A DNA stretch of 64,000 bases from positions 8,754,459 to 8,818,458 of the forward strand of contig NC_080053.1 in NCBI RefSeq assembly GCF_026212465.1, read 5' to 3'. Origin of the DNA: Amaranthus tricolor (Eukaryota; Streptophyta; Magnoliopsida; Caryophyllales; Amaranthaceae). The position numbers were made by a program, and so were the translations under genes. Numbering within the stretch: the stretch's first letter is position 1; every line of letters starts with the position of its first letter. This document shows, one piece after another, positions 52,195 through 63,059 of the stretch. The notes beneath the pieces are model-generated. The model saw only the letters and a program-made list of their open reading frames with translations. It did no database searches and was not told where the DNA came from.

Positions 52195-54770
52195 GAAGTT
52201 GGAACCACTTCAAAGAACGCGTAGGGGCTTACGGAATAATTATATAGGCTTGAAGTCGAGGTATGTCACATGGGGTGATTTTTAAAGGATTTAAGAACAA
52301 GTTGGGAAAGTTTAGTATAAACTTGTTTTTTTAAAAAAATAAAAAATTCCCAAAGGGAAGTTCTTAAATCTTGAAAAATGATATCAAAATGATAATTTTG
52401 AGTATAGAATGATTTATTACATGTATTATTATTGTGGGTATCATGCATGTTGATTTTATGAAATGTTGTGTGTTTAAAGGCATAATTAACACTACTTTGT
52501 GGAAGTAATTGCGATGGAAATGGTTATATGGATTTGGAAAATATTTAAAATTCATTTAAAAAGTAATTTGTAGTAGCTATATGTTAAGAAAATCTCTTGG
52601 ATATTTTTGTTGAAATTTATTCGTTAAATTGATATTTTAATGGATTTGAAGGTGTTAAATACTCTTATTATAAAACATGGTATTAGATAAACTCTTGAAC
52701 CTCAAAACTAAAATTGGTAAAAGTTCGGGAAGATTTTGTTGACGTTTAAGGACCTTAATAATTTTTACTCGGTTATTAATAATCGGTAAGTTAGAAAACG
52801 GTAAAAAATAAAATAAATACTAAATGATGTCTTTTGGACATAAAAATTTTATGAGTTATAAATAGCAGATATATGTTCAAAAATTTATATGGATTTTCGT
52901 GACCATATATGGACTTAAATAGATTTTATTGGGCTTATCGGTAAAATAACGATATTAATTATTAAAAATACCCCACGTGTTTTTTAATGGTTATTTAAAA
53001 TTTTATACCCCTTAAATTAGCTTAAGCCTATTTTATTTTATTTATCGATAAAATGTCTATACAAAATAATTAAACATCATACATACTTTTATAAGTTTGA
53101 ATGGCCTAATAAACATGTTATATGACTTGTGGAACTTTGGTATAATTTTATTAAGCTAATTATTAATTATTTACTAATTTATCAAATTAATAGAATATGT
53201 TTAGTTATTTAAAGGTGTAATATTGTTAATTAAATTTTGGTAAAAATAGACCTATATCAAAAATTTATAATTATATTAATAACCTGGTGTCTCATAGTAT
53301 AAAATAAGTTTAACTTAAATGGTTTATAAATTTTACGGATTTAAGACACCATTTAAATAACGGTAAATACCTAAATTATCGAAAATAATCGTAAGATCGT
53401 TATAAATTCGCATAACAAATTATAATCTGATGGGACAACCTTAAAATAATTTTAAATAAGGTATTATAATGACTTGATTAATTTGGGCCTTGTTGGAGAA
53501 TTAATATGTATTTTGTAAATCAATTATCGATTTTATTACCAGCAAAATTGTCTCTTATTTAACAAAATAGTATTTTATGAAATCTTCTATGATAATGATT
53601 TTATAGACTTATGAATTATATTCTAGTTGTTTTGAATGAATTTCAAAACTCTTTTAAGTTTTTATATTTACTTTAAGAGGGATTGAAACGAAACATTATA
53701 GTGGTTTCCTTGAAAAATCGTATTGATCCCTTTGTGTTATGATGCATTTTCATACATGCTAGCTAGTGATGTCCCAATATAATACAAAGGTTATATTTGA
53801 TGATGTGATTATGCTAAGCATGTTTTACCTATGTGGAAAATATTATGATTTGATTTTGCTAAGTCGCAAATAAAGTATGTTTTGCTATGTTGCAAATAAA
53901 AGATGTTTATCATATGGAAAAAATTAATATTTTTGACTTTTCAAATGCTATTGAAATTACAAGATATATATTACATACAAAAATGTTTTAGCCTAAATGG
54001 CGGGTACATATGCCACAGCAAATGTTGTGTGCATGATTAAACGGCTCACCAATGCTGAGCGTGTATTGTTCAAGTTACCATTGTGTTACACTTGCCGGAC
54101 ATGTCGCAGACGATAGACCGACTACCAAACTAGTCACAGAATGACTCTAGAGTAACCATCCAAATTTATGATATAAGTTTGAAATTGATTTGCATCCATT
54201 GAAACCTTATGATTTATGATGAAAAACGAGAATTTGAAATGACTATATTAGAACCATTGAACTGAATTTGAATGATAATATGATTTATTAAATGAAAAAG
54301 CATATTTCAAAATGAATTTACTCAAATCAAAAAGGTTTTAATAACTTGTTTGACGGACACTAGTAAGTTTATATTCAGTCTTTTTGCTGCACTATGCTTT
54401 GTATGTTTTCCAATGGTTTTGTTTTTAGAGTAAACCCCCATGGCACATCGACAAAGAATTGATATGCTAGCAGAAGAGGAACCCGAGTTGGAGTATGACT
54501 CCCTTTTGTTTAAATCTCTTTACTTTATTTAAGAGACTATGAGTTCAGTTGTTTAGATTTGGGATATTTTAAAGATGTAATTTGAACTTTGGACTTATTT
54601 TGATTTGGTTGTAATTATCCTATATTTTGGACAGTTAAGACTTCCGTTATATTGCTTTGGCTTGGTTCGAGTATTTTACTTGGATATTGGTTTGACCTGT
54701 AAGTAACCCCTTAACTGTGTTGGCAAAAGTAAGCTTCCGCTTGATTAATACTAAATTCCAAATAGTATTT
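52195..54770 (+). other. Right part of an LTR-like non-coding block
   Basis: No gene. It begins with GAAGTTGGAACCACTTC and GCGTAGGGGCTTACGG. CG-containing words near 54000-54150 recall the inside of chromovirus LTRs. AT-rich elsewhere. Class inferred only. Confidence 0.3.
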
Positions 54771-54774
54771 GCCT

Positions 54775-54960
54775 TCATAATTCAAGGCGGTTACAGTTGT
54801 TGGCTCTTCTTGTGATGCATATGAAGAGTGGGTTTGGGAAATCCTTCCTAGAAGGTGGGCCCTTGTTCCATACTGATGCAATTTTCGATTGGTGTTGTTC
54901 TTTCAGATTTTGTATCTTTTTGTTCTTGTAAATAATAAAATATTTTATTTGCCAAAAAAA
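54775..54960 (+). mobile_element. LINE 3' end fragment with (TAA)n tail
   Basis: Contains ATGAAGAGTGGGTTTGGGAA and CCTTCCTAGAAGG (54843-54855), matching the 3' UTR of the LINE at 32992 in inverse orientation. It ends in an A-rich stretch and (TAA)n. Only the last 190 bp are present, an extreme 5' truncation. Confidence 0.65.
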
Positions 54961-55134
<174 letters not shown>

Positions 55135-55136
55135 TT

Positions 55137-55649
55137 TTGTTCCGTCATAATTTCATTCGGGACATATTTGTGGATATTGGTTGCAGAGCTGGGATTTCAG
55201 TCCGTAAGGAAGCACCGGTGGGGTTTTCTTCAGAGGCGGGGAAAGACCTTAGGCCAGAGGATCTCCTTTTGTTCAATTGGATTTATGGTAAAGATGCGTG
55301 TATGGATGTAACTGGCGGCTCATCCGTTGCTGGCATTGGAGTTTCCTCATGGGTCCTAGGAGCTTCCTTAGCCAATGCTGCAGAGATAAAGAGGAAGAAA
55401 TACTCTTGCAAGTGCGAGAAAAATAGATTTAAATTCATCCCTTTTGCTTTCTCCACTTTCGGAGAGTTACGAGAAGACGCGCTCGACCTGTTATTAAGGA
55501 TTGCATCATTTTCTTTGAGCAACTCTAATAGCACCAAATCTAAGGGTTTACATTTTCCACAAACTAGCTTTTTGTATCGAAAAGGGTGTGGGTGCTCAAC
55601 TTGTTGCTCGACTCCCCACCAACTTCTTGTAAAGCCCCCTTCTATGTAA
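55137..55649 (+). pseudogene. Second copy of the R2-like endonuclease domain
   Basis: FRHNFIRDIFVDIGCRAGIS, KEAPVGFSSEAGKDLRPEDL, LLFNWIYGKDACMDVTGG and FKFIPFAFSTFGELREDALD parallel the minus-strand copy at 31722-32258. A frameshift near 55560 hides the conserved end, which is still present in the neighbouring frame up to a TAA at about 55632. A short 3' UTR and a (TAA)n tail at 55663-55740 follow. That tail marks it as a non-LTR retroposon, 5'-truncated even more than the other copy. Confidence 0.6.
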
Positions 55650-55662
55650 TGAAATACAGTTT

Positions 55663-55740
<78 letters not shown>
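55663..55740. repeat. (TAA)n tail
   Basis: About 26 TAA units, starting 14 bases after a GAAATACAG sequence, at the 3' end of the retroposon copy. Confidence 0.95.
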
Positions 55741-55741
<1 letters not shown>

Positions 55742-57009
55742 TATAATTAATTCAGATCAAATCAGACCATACTAGTCCTTAGTAAATTCAAATCAGACGA
55801 AGAGAGAAGACCCACATTCTTAGTTTAAATTTGTAGGAAAATTCTATATAGCGATTTAGATAAGAAATGCGAGTGATAGTTTTTTTTAAAGGTTTTTCCA
55901 CTGTGTAGCTTCATACTTGTCAGCTATTTTTTAAGTAACATTAATAAGCAAAAGATGTTTAACTAACCGTTAAGTCCATTTAAAGTATCATTTTTCAAAT
56001 TCCACGAACTTCCTTTCAAACTGTTCTTCCTCACACCCTAAAATTCCACGAACTTCTTTTCAAGCCGTGCTTCCATCAACTCTTCTTTCCCTTCATTGTT
56101 TACGAAGGCATCATTAAACCAGTCTTCCTCACACCCTCTTTTTCTGCAATTTAGGTAATTTTTGATAAATCAAGGTTTTTTCGAGTTTATTTATGGCAGA
56201 AAATTAGGATTTATTGTGTTAATGGTTGTTATTTGAACCTTTGAATTTGTTTTCATTTACTAATTTATTGTTGAAACTAGGGCTTAAGTGTATATGGTTA
56301 ATGTTTGCATGTTATTTGCTTTTGACTGTGTCTTTCATTTACTAATGTATTACGATAATTAGGGTTTTAATTTGCATTTGATTGTGTCTAAGTTTTGAAA
56401 ATTAGGGTTTTATTTTGCATTTACTTGTGTTTAGTTTGCGAAAATTGGGGTTTTAATTTGCGAAAATTGTAACTCTTTGCATGCGTAAGATGAAAACCAA
56501 CAATTGTTAATGAGGGTACTAAGAATGGTGGATTTTAGTTGTGAGAAGATAAAGTTTTCACTCATACCCTCACGTGCTTCAAATTTAAAGCCTCCTTCCC
56601 ACCCTTAGTAAAAGTAATATATTAATTTGTGAAGACTTAATGAAAATTTGTAAGAATTAGAGGATAAGGCTACCTCAATTAATAATTGCATAAACATGTT
56701 GCCATTGTGTGGAAAAATCTTTAGAAAAAGCTACCACTCGCGTTTAAAAAAACGCGTTGCTACCATCTAGAATTTCCCTTATTTCTAATTTGAAGCTTAA
56801 TTATTAATCCCTTTATCGTCTAACATTTTCTACAAGGACAAAAGGTGGAATAATCAAGAAAAATTGAAAAAAATATGTAAAATGTGTAATTTTTGCAAAA
56901 GTGCAACAATGTGTGAATTAGATAAAAGTATAATTTAAATTTGTGTATGAGAATTAAAGAGAAATTGTGTGTAATAATCAAATATAGAAATGTACTTTCC
57001 CAATCCCAT
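55741..57009. other. Intergenic DNA with a short duplication
   Basis: No gene supported. TTCCACGAACTTC and TTCCTCACACCCT recur between 55999 and 56135, part of a local duplication that ends in a possible splice donor (CAATTTAGGTAATT at about 56149). This could be the 5' leader of a lost gene. Confidence 0.4.
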
Positions 57010-57180
57010 GACATTTGCCACGCTTTTTGAGTTGATTTGATCCATGGATCTGCTCTACATTTTTTTTGTTTTGGTCATTACTTTTTTTCTTTATTGACAT
57101 TTGCCACGCTTTTTGAGTTGATTTGATCCATGGATCTGCTCTACATTTTTTTTGTTTTGGTCATTACTTTTTTTCTTTAT
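57010..57180. repeat. 86-bp tandem duplication
   Basis: GACATTTGCCACGCTTTTTG begins at 57010 and again at 57096. The two units are essentially identical, so the event is recent or the region was homogenised. Confidence 0.95.
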
Positions 57181-57754
57181 TTTTCCCTCACACATTTCAG
57201 CTTAAATTTTCATTTTATCAGTATATTTCTCACACTTCTTCACACCTTTTAATTTCCATTTCTTGATTTTCACGGATATCATATTTGTTGCAAAAGCTAT
57301 GAGACAAATGGAATAATATTATACAAATATACCGAAAAAAAAAAAACTTTACTCCCTTATCCTATTAATTTTGCATCAATTGTCATTTTAATTCGTTTCA
57401 TTCATTTTGCATCATTTCTAATTTTGGACAATAGCTACTTCTTTTAATATCATCCATACATTTTAAATCTATTTTTATTTCATTATTCTCTCTTTTTATT
57501 AATTATTAATATTCTTTTTTTTTAAATCTCTCTACTATTTTCTTTGATACAATTCTATCAGTGTAAAAGATTATCCTACAAAAATTAGCAACTACCAATT
57601 GTACCTCCATATTTTGACCTCTAGAACCAAGAATTTCTACAATAACTGATTACTGGTAGGGATAAAGTCGTTGAATTTATATCTAAAGAGTTAACTCCAA
57701 TTACAATAAGAAAATGCATTATTAAAAGTCGCCATCATTTTAATTGTGTCGCCA

Positions 57755-59567
57755 CCCTTTATATATTAAATTTTCAATATCGCCCTAGATGAAATCTCAT
57801 AACTTTATCTCTCTAATTTCTCTCTAAAAAACTCTCTGAACTAAAAGTCAACATTGAAGCACTATGGCAAATAAAAATGATCACCAAAATGATTCGATAA
57901 GCATTGATAATGATCGTTAACTTAAAAAAATATATGTGTGCTGAAATTTGACACATGCTCACTATTTTTGCTATAATTTTTGATACAAAAGTCATATAAA
58001 TGCAATTATTGCGGCATTAGAAACTATACTTCAAGATCTTTCTGATGATATATTATATGTCAAATTCTGATAACCGGCCGCGAATTGACGATAGTTTAAA
58101 GGTTGCTTGTGTTGAAATTTGACTTATATTCACTCTTTTGGCCAAAACCATTTATAGGAAGATCTCATTAATGTAGGGTTTGTGGCATTAAAAACTAGAC
58201 TTAAAGAGCTTTTCAGCGACATACTACATGAATTTTGATACCCGAGTGTGAAATTATGACCGTTTAAAGTTTGCTTTGATTTTTAGTACACCCAATCGCG
58301 CAAAACGCGCAACTAGAACGCGGTAGAGTCGTGTAAAACACACAATTGGACCGCGGTTCAGTTGCACGTTTTTCGCAGCCCTTTTCATTTTGTCGCCACC
58401 CCTTATATATTAAACTTTCAAGAATGCTCCTGGTTATTGTTTATACCTTCAATCTCTATCATCTCCCTAAAAACTCTCTCCAAACACTCATTGAATTAAA
58501 ACAAGTTAAAACTAAAAATCATTAATCTAAAAACAAAATGCTTGTATTGAAATTTGATACATGTTCACTCTTTTGGCTATAAATTTTAACAAGAAAATCA
58601 TATAATTGCAATGTTTACGGCATTACAACCTAGACTTCAAGATCTTTCCAATGATATATTATATGCCCAATTCCGATAACCGATCAAGAAATAACGATCA
58701 CTTAAAGTTAGTTTGTACTGAAATTTGATACATGTTCAATCTTTTGGTCATAAAAATCGTATTAATTCAAGGTTTGCGTTATTAGAAATTAGACTTTAAA
58801 AGCTTTACAATAACATATTATATGCCCAATTCCGTCAATTGAACGAGAAATGACTACCATTTAAAATATTACAGGGATTTTTAACATCTAGTCGCGCGCG
58901 ACCGAACCACGGTATGATCGCGTAAAACGCGCGATTTCACCGCGGTCCGATCGCGCGCGACTGGATGTTAGAAATCACTACAAATTTTAAAAAGTCGTAA
59001 TTTCTCGCTCGATTGTCAAAAATGGACATATAAAATGTCGTTGGAAAGCTCTTGAAGTCTTGATTCTAATGCCATAAAATTTGCATTAATAAGATTTTTT
59101 TAATAAAAAATTATGTCCAAAAGATTCAACATATATCAAATTTTAAACGATCATAATTTCTTGCTCGGTTATTGGAATTTGGCATGTAATATATCATTGG
59201 AAAGATCTTAAAGTCTAGGTTCTAATGCTGCAAACATTACAGGAATGTGATTTCCTATCAAAAGTTTCAACTCGTCTTGTATGAGACCATGAGATCAGTC
59301 CATATAATAGCTCATTTCTTCAATTGATTACTTAAAGATTCTAAGTAATCGTTTTAAGGTCATAAGTTATCACTCTAAGAATATAAAAAATAATTATATT
59401 ATAATTTTAAGTGTCACTATAATGTTATAAGTGATTGTTTTAAGACAAAAAATATATATTAGGCCAGCCCAATAAAGATGGTCTCACTGTGAGACCGTGT
59501 CATATATTAGTGCAAAAGTTTTGGCCAAAAGAGTAATTATGTATCAAATTTCAACACAAAACGTGTG
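57755..59567. repeat. Palindromic repeat complex of about 170-bp modules
   Basis: Modules with TGAAATTTGA, ACTCTTTTGG and ATATTATATG start near 57935, 58095, 58540 and 58710 in direct orientation and return inverted at 58980-59150 and 59150-59560. The centre is a CG-rich hairpin, with TAACATC and TCGCGCGCGA halves at 58880-58975. A related CG-rich block is at 58285-58370. GTCGCCACCC(C/T)TTATATATT opens two larger units about 640 bp apart (57748 and 58393). Codes for nothing. It resembles foldback-type elements. Confidence 0.7.
59268..59512. mobile_element. 245-bp MITE with a 9-bp target duplication
   Basis: CAAAAGTTT flanks both sides (59259-59267, 59513-59521) and interrupts a module of the palindromic repeat, whose sequence continues on the far side. 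Inside, GTATGAGACCATGAG near the left and GGTCTCACTGTGAGACC near the right form short inverted repeats. A 9-bp duplication suggests a Mutator-type insertion. Confidence 0.6.
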
Positions 59568-59939
59568 ATTAGGTTTATTTTTCGATTTAAAAAAATTATT
59601 TTCTTTAATAAAATTAATAATTTTTTAAATTTAATTATTATTTATAAATTTAATTTAGTAATAATAATGGTTGATTTATAATTAAAAAATATTTTAAGGA
59701 CATCTTAATAATTTTATTAAAAAAAAAAGTGACGACGTAGCGAACTTTTTGGATTGGGTAAAAAAATTCCAAGATCAATTGGACAAAAACATTAATGTAG
59801 CGTAGCAATTAGGCGAATCAATCCTCAAATAACCCCTTTACCTATAACCCCTTTACCTATAGTAATCAATCAATCATTACATCACTCATTCTCCCTTCTC
59901 AAAAACCCTTTCTTTCTCCGACCACTCTGAAGATCACCA
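59568..59939 (+). promoter_or_regulatory. Promoter and leader of the MAPR-like gene
   Basis: AT-rich DNA with a short duplication of CCCCTTTACCTATA (59832-59860) and a CT-rich leader (CTCCCTTCTC, CTTTCTTTCTCC) directly before ATGGAG. Such pyrimidine patches are common in plant core promoters and leaders. Confidence 0.45.
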
Positions 59940-60239
59940 ATGGAGTTCACCCTACAACAGCTCAAAAACTACGATGGCTCTGACCCATCAAAGCCCATTT
60001 ACGTAGCAATCAAGGGCCGGGTTTTTGATGTCTCAACTGGTAAGAATTTTTATGGGCCTGGTGGTGCATATGCCATCTTTGCAGGTAAAGATGCTAGTAG
60101 AGCTCTTGCTAAAATGAGCAAGAATGAAGAAGATGTTGTTTCTTCCATTGATGGGCTTTCTGAAAAAGAGCTTGAGGTTCTTGCTGATTGGGAGAAGAAA
60201 TTTGAAGCTAAGTACCCTGTTGTTGGCCGTGTTGTTTGA
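59940..60239 (+). CDS. MAPR2: Membrane-associated progesterone-binding-like protein (steroid-binding protein 3 type)
   Basis: A single-exon 99-aa frame, the usual length of this short plant class. The whole protein is one cytochrome b5-like haem/steroid-binding domain: EFTLQQLKNYDGSD, IYVAIKGRVFDVSTGKNFYG, PGGAYAIFAGKDASRALAKM, then LEVLADWEKKFEAKYPVVG. MAPR proteins bind haem or steroids, and longer members have an N-terminal membrane anchor. This one lacks such a helix, as expected for the short soluble type. The ATG is the first after the CT-rich leader and context is good (ACCAATGGAG). The gene is intact; immediately after it is a tandem repeat array. Confidence 0.93.
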   Translation: MEFTLQQLKNYDGSDPSKPIYVAIKGRVFDVSTGKNFYGPGGAYAIFAGKDASRALAKMSKNEEDVVSSIDGLSEKELEVLADWEKKFEAKYPVVGRVV

Positions 60240-60320
60240 GAATAATAGTGAAATAGTATTTTTATTATGTATTGTTCTTTCAGTATATGGATAAAATGTT
60301 GTGAATCTCTTGTTGTTTGT

Positions 60321-60930
60321 TCAAATTTTCTGTCTTTAATGTTGGAAATTTGAGTAATTGAGTTATTGATGGATATATGATAATTGTAAGGATGATAAGC
60401 TCTAAAATAATAACTTTGTCAATTATTTTGACTTTTTAGATTTATGTTTGTGGTTTGTTATATATTCTAGGTTTGTTGAAAGTTTCTGACTTTTATGTTG
60501 GGAATCTGAGTACTTGAGTTGTTAATGGATATCTGATCATTGTAAGAATAATATGCTCTATCATGATAATAATTTCATCAATTAATTTGACTTTTTGAAG
60601 TAATGTTTGTGCTTTCTTATATTGGTTGCTCAAAGTTTCAGACTTCAATGTTGGGAATTAGAGTATATTGGTTGTTGATGGATGTATATATGATAATCAT
60701 AAGAACGATAACCTCTATAATAATAAATTCGTCAATTATTAGAGTTTTTAAAGATATTATTGGATTAATTTTTTGTAATTTGTTATATGGGTTGTTTAAA
60801 ATTTATAACTTTGAATGTTGGTAATTTGACTAGTTGATGGTATATGATGGAAGAATTATAATATTGCATAATTCTAAGTTTGTCAAATAATTTGACTTTT
60901 TGAACTTATGTTGGTGATTTTGGAACTTAA
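60321..60930. repeat. Four-copy tandem array of about 155 bp after the MAPR gene
   Basis: Units begin near 60321, 60478, 60632 and 60797. Each has TTT(C/A)(T/A)GAC or similar, then ATGTTGG, a GTTGATGGATAT-like block, GTCAATTATTTGACTTTTT-like words and a TTTGTTATAT-like end. Copies differ moderately. The array starts about 80 bp past the stop, so copy 1 may overlap the gene's 3' UTR. Confidence 0.8.
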
Positions 60931-62104
60931 TTTGGTATTTGATGGGTGGGCTTAAAAATCTCAAAACTTTTGATTTTACTACTTGGTCCAAAATGATAGT
61001 GTCAGTGGAACTCTTATTGAATTAATCTAAGAGTAAATCTAACTTCCTTTGCAAGTAGAATTTAAAATAGTTTGTTTTCGTGGATGTTTGATGATAGGTA
61101 TTGAGCCTACTTTTTTGTGTTTACTTGTATACTTATCCATCAGTATTTTGTTTATGTTTAAATGTCGCGTGAGGTTTGGATTTGTATTGAAGTAATGTAG
61201 GTGCTCAGAGTTCATGCTTAACTTGTTCTCCTACTCTTACTATCTGAATTTGATAATATAGCGGGAAGCTTGGCCTTAACATGTACTTCGTTTATGTCGA
61301 AAGCAAGCTCTTTTAGCCTTCGATAGACATAGAAATGCTACAAGCAGCACACCTGTGCCATTTATTCTCATTCGCGTTTTTATAGTTGTATTGCATGTCT
61401 TCTGTTAAGATAAAGGTTAATGTTTATGTCCTGATTTTACTTCTCTTTTTAAATGTATATCTTTTAGGAGTGATGTATCATGGTTGTCATTCTTGGCTTT
61501 AGTCTTTAAGTATGAAAATTTTGTAGGGTTTGCCTCCATATCCTATTCTGGTTCTGTATTTTATATATTTTGGGATGAATGCCCTGTTCATGCTTTAATG
61601 ATTTTGAAATGGTCCATAGTTCATACTAATCCATGCATTGAATCAATGTAACTGTCAGATTGTTGAAACAGACTAACAAATATGAAGTGTATTATTGGTT
61701 TATCTTGCCTAGACTCAATGAAGGCACTCTGTATTACTATGTCTTTTGTTATATGAAGTGTATCTTTGAAAATGCTTTTGTTGCTTTGATATTCCAGAAA
61801 CAGCTTATCAGCGAGTCAGTGAGTGTGGGTTAGTGTTATGTACATTATGACCTTTACCGTGTCAATTGAATACATTCCTAGCTTTGATTTTAGCTTTGCG
61901 AGTCAGTGAGTGTAGGTTAGTGTTATGTCGCTGCGAGCCATCTTACATCGAAAGGCTCTAGTTTGTGAAAGATAGTCAGCGGCATGGCTGTAACTCATAG
62001 ATCATGACTAGAATGAAGAAATTTTCTTGGTACATGAAAAAAAGAACACAGCTACATTTCAGGTTGAAATTATACAGGTTTGAATGCACAGTACAAAGCG
62101 GAAG
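60931..62104. other. Intergenic, with one short direct repeat
   Basis: No gene seen. A 30-bp direct repeat starting GCGAGTCAGTGAGTGT is at 61811 and 61898 (one mismatch), 87 bp apart. Confidence 0.5.
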
Positions 62105-62342
62105 TTAGGAATGAGACTCGAACAGAGATTGCTTTGGCTTTTCATATTGGCTTATTATCTTCTTAATCTCTTCAGAACTCGAGATCGTCATGATATGGCC
62201 TGGCCTTGACGGTGATTTCAAGTCGTTGAACTCTAGTTCTACGGTGATTGAGTTTTTAGTGACGGAGCTAGTGTGATCGGCGATTCCATTATGGCTCGAC
62301 TTTAGTGCTGGACTCGAGTTTGCAAAATAAGGGGAGAGAGTT
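62105..62342 (-). CDS. Putative terminal exon of an unrecognised gene
   Basis: On the minus strand an open frame follows a possible acceptor (TTTTAAAACAG, ending at 62343) and reads LSPYFANSSPALKSSHNG, then SITVELEFNDLKSPSRPGHI, ISSSEEIKKIISQYEKPKQS and LFESHS before TAA at 62107-62105, about 78 codons. It has coding-like composition, richer in G and C than its surroundings. It has no ATG near its start, so it would be a 3' exon or a gene relic. I do not recognise the family and see no upstream exon before 63060. Confidence 0.35.
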
Positions 62343-63059
62343 CTGTTTTAAAACAGAATTGACAAGCCATTGCTACAATGCAAGTTCTGTTTTGGGATCT
62401 ATTCTTTAGCGACAATGAACATTCCATTATTTTACGTCATTACTCTATCTATGTTTAAGAAATTGTAACAGTACCATATTGTTATTGTACGCACAGTAAC
62501 TATTAAGAAAATGGTGGAAACAATTAAATTATGTGGATTTAATTAAAAGCAAGATAAAATAAGATAAAATGTGTAGATAGAAATTAAAGAAACACAAATT
62601 TATGTGAGATATGACCTTTTTGATAGACCATCTCTAATTGAGCCAACTCATGATATATTTTTTAAAAATATTGTAAGTAGGCATTGTAGGGTTTTTAGTA
62701 CTGTTAACTTTTAATATGCGGAAAACTAAAACCTTCTCAAGACCCAATTATTGACATGAAATAAAACAAGTAAATATCAGAATGATAAATTATATCTTTG
62801 TAACGTAAATCCACTAGTTAAATATAATCCCGAGACAAGAACTGCAAATAAAGTTCCTCTAATACAATATTTAAGAACAATTCTCAAACTAATTTTGTGT
62901 GTACAAAACTCATATATTTAAGTCTCATTTACACTCAATATTACTTACAATCTTACCGAACCACACGAAGGGCTTATGAAAAATAAAATCTACAATTTAA
63001 AACCAATGACCTCCCACCTTTTAAAGACATTGCAAAATCTCTTCATAGTAATGCTACAA
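62343..63059. other. AT-rich intergenic DNA
   Basis: Contains a perfect 18-bp palindrome, TTCTGTTTTAAAACAGAA (62341-62358), at its left edge. Nothing else is recognised. Confidence 0.45.

Noticed and set aside
56000..56170. Possible first exon of an unannotated gene
   Set aside because: It has a donor-like CAATTTAGGTAATT but no ATG-led frame and no downstream exon that fits.
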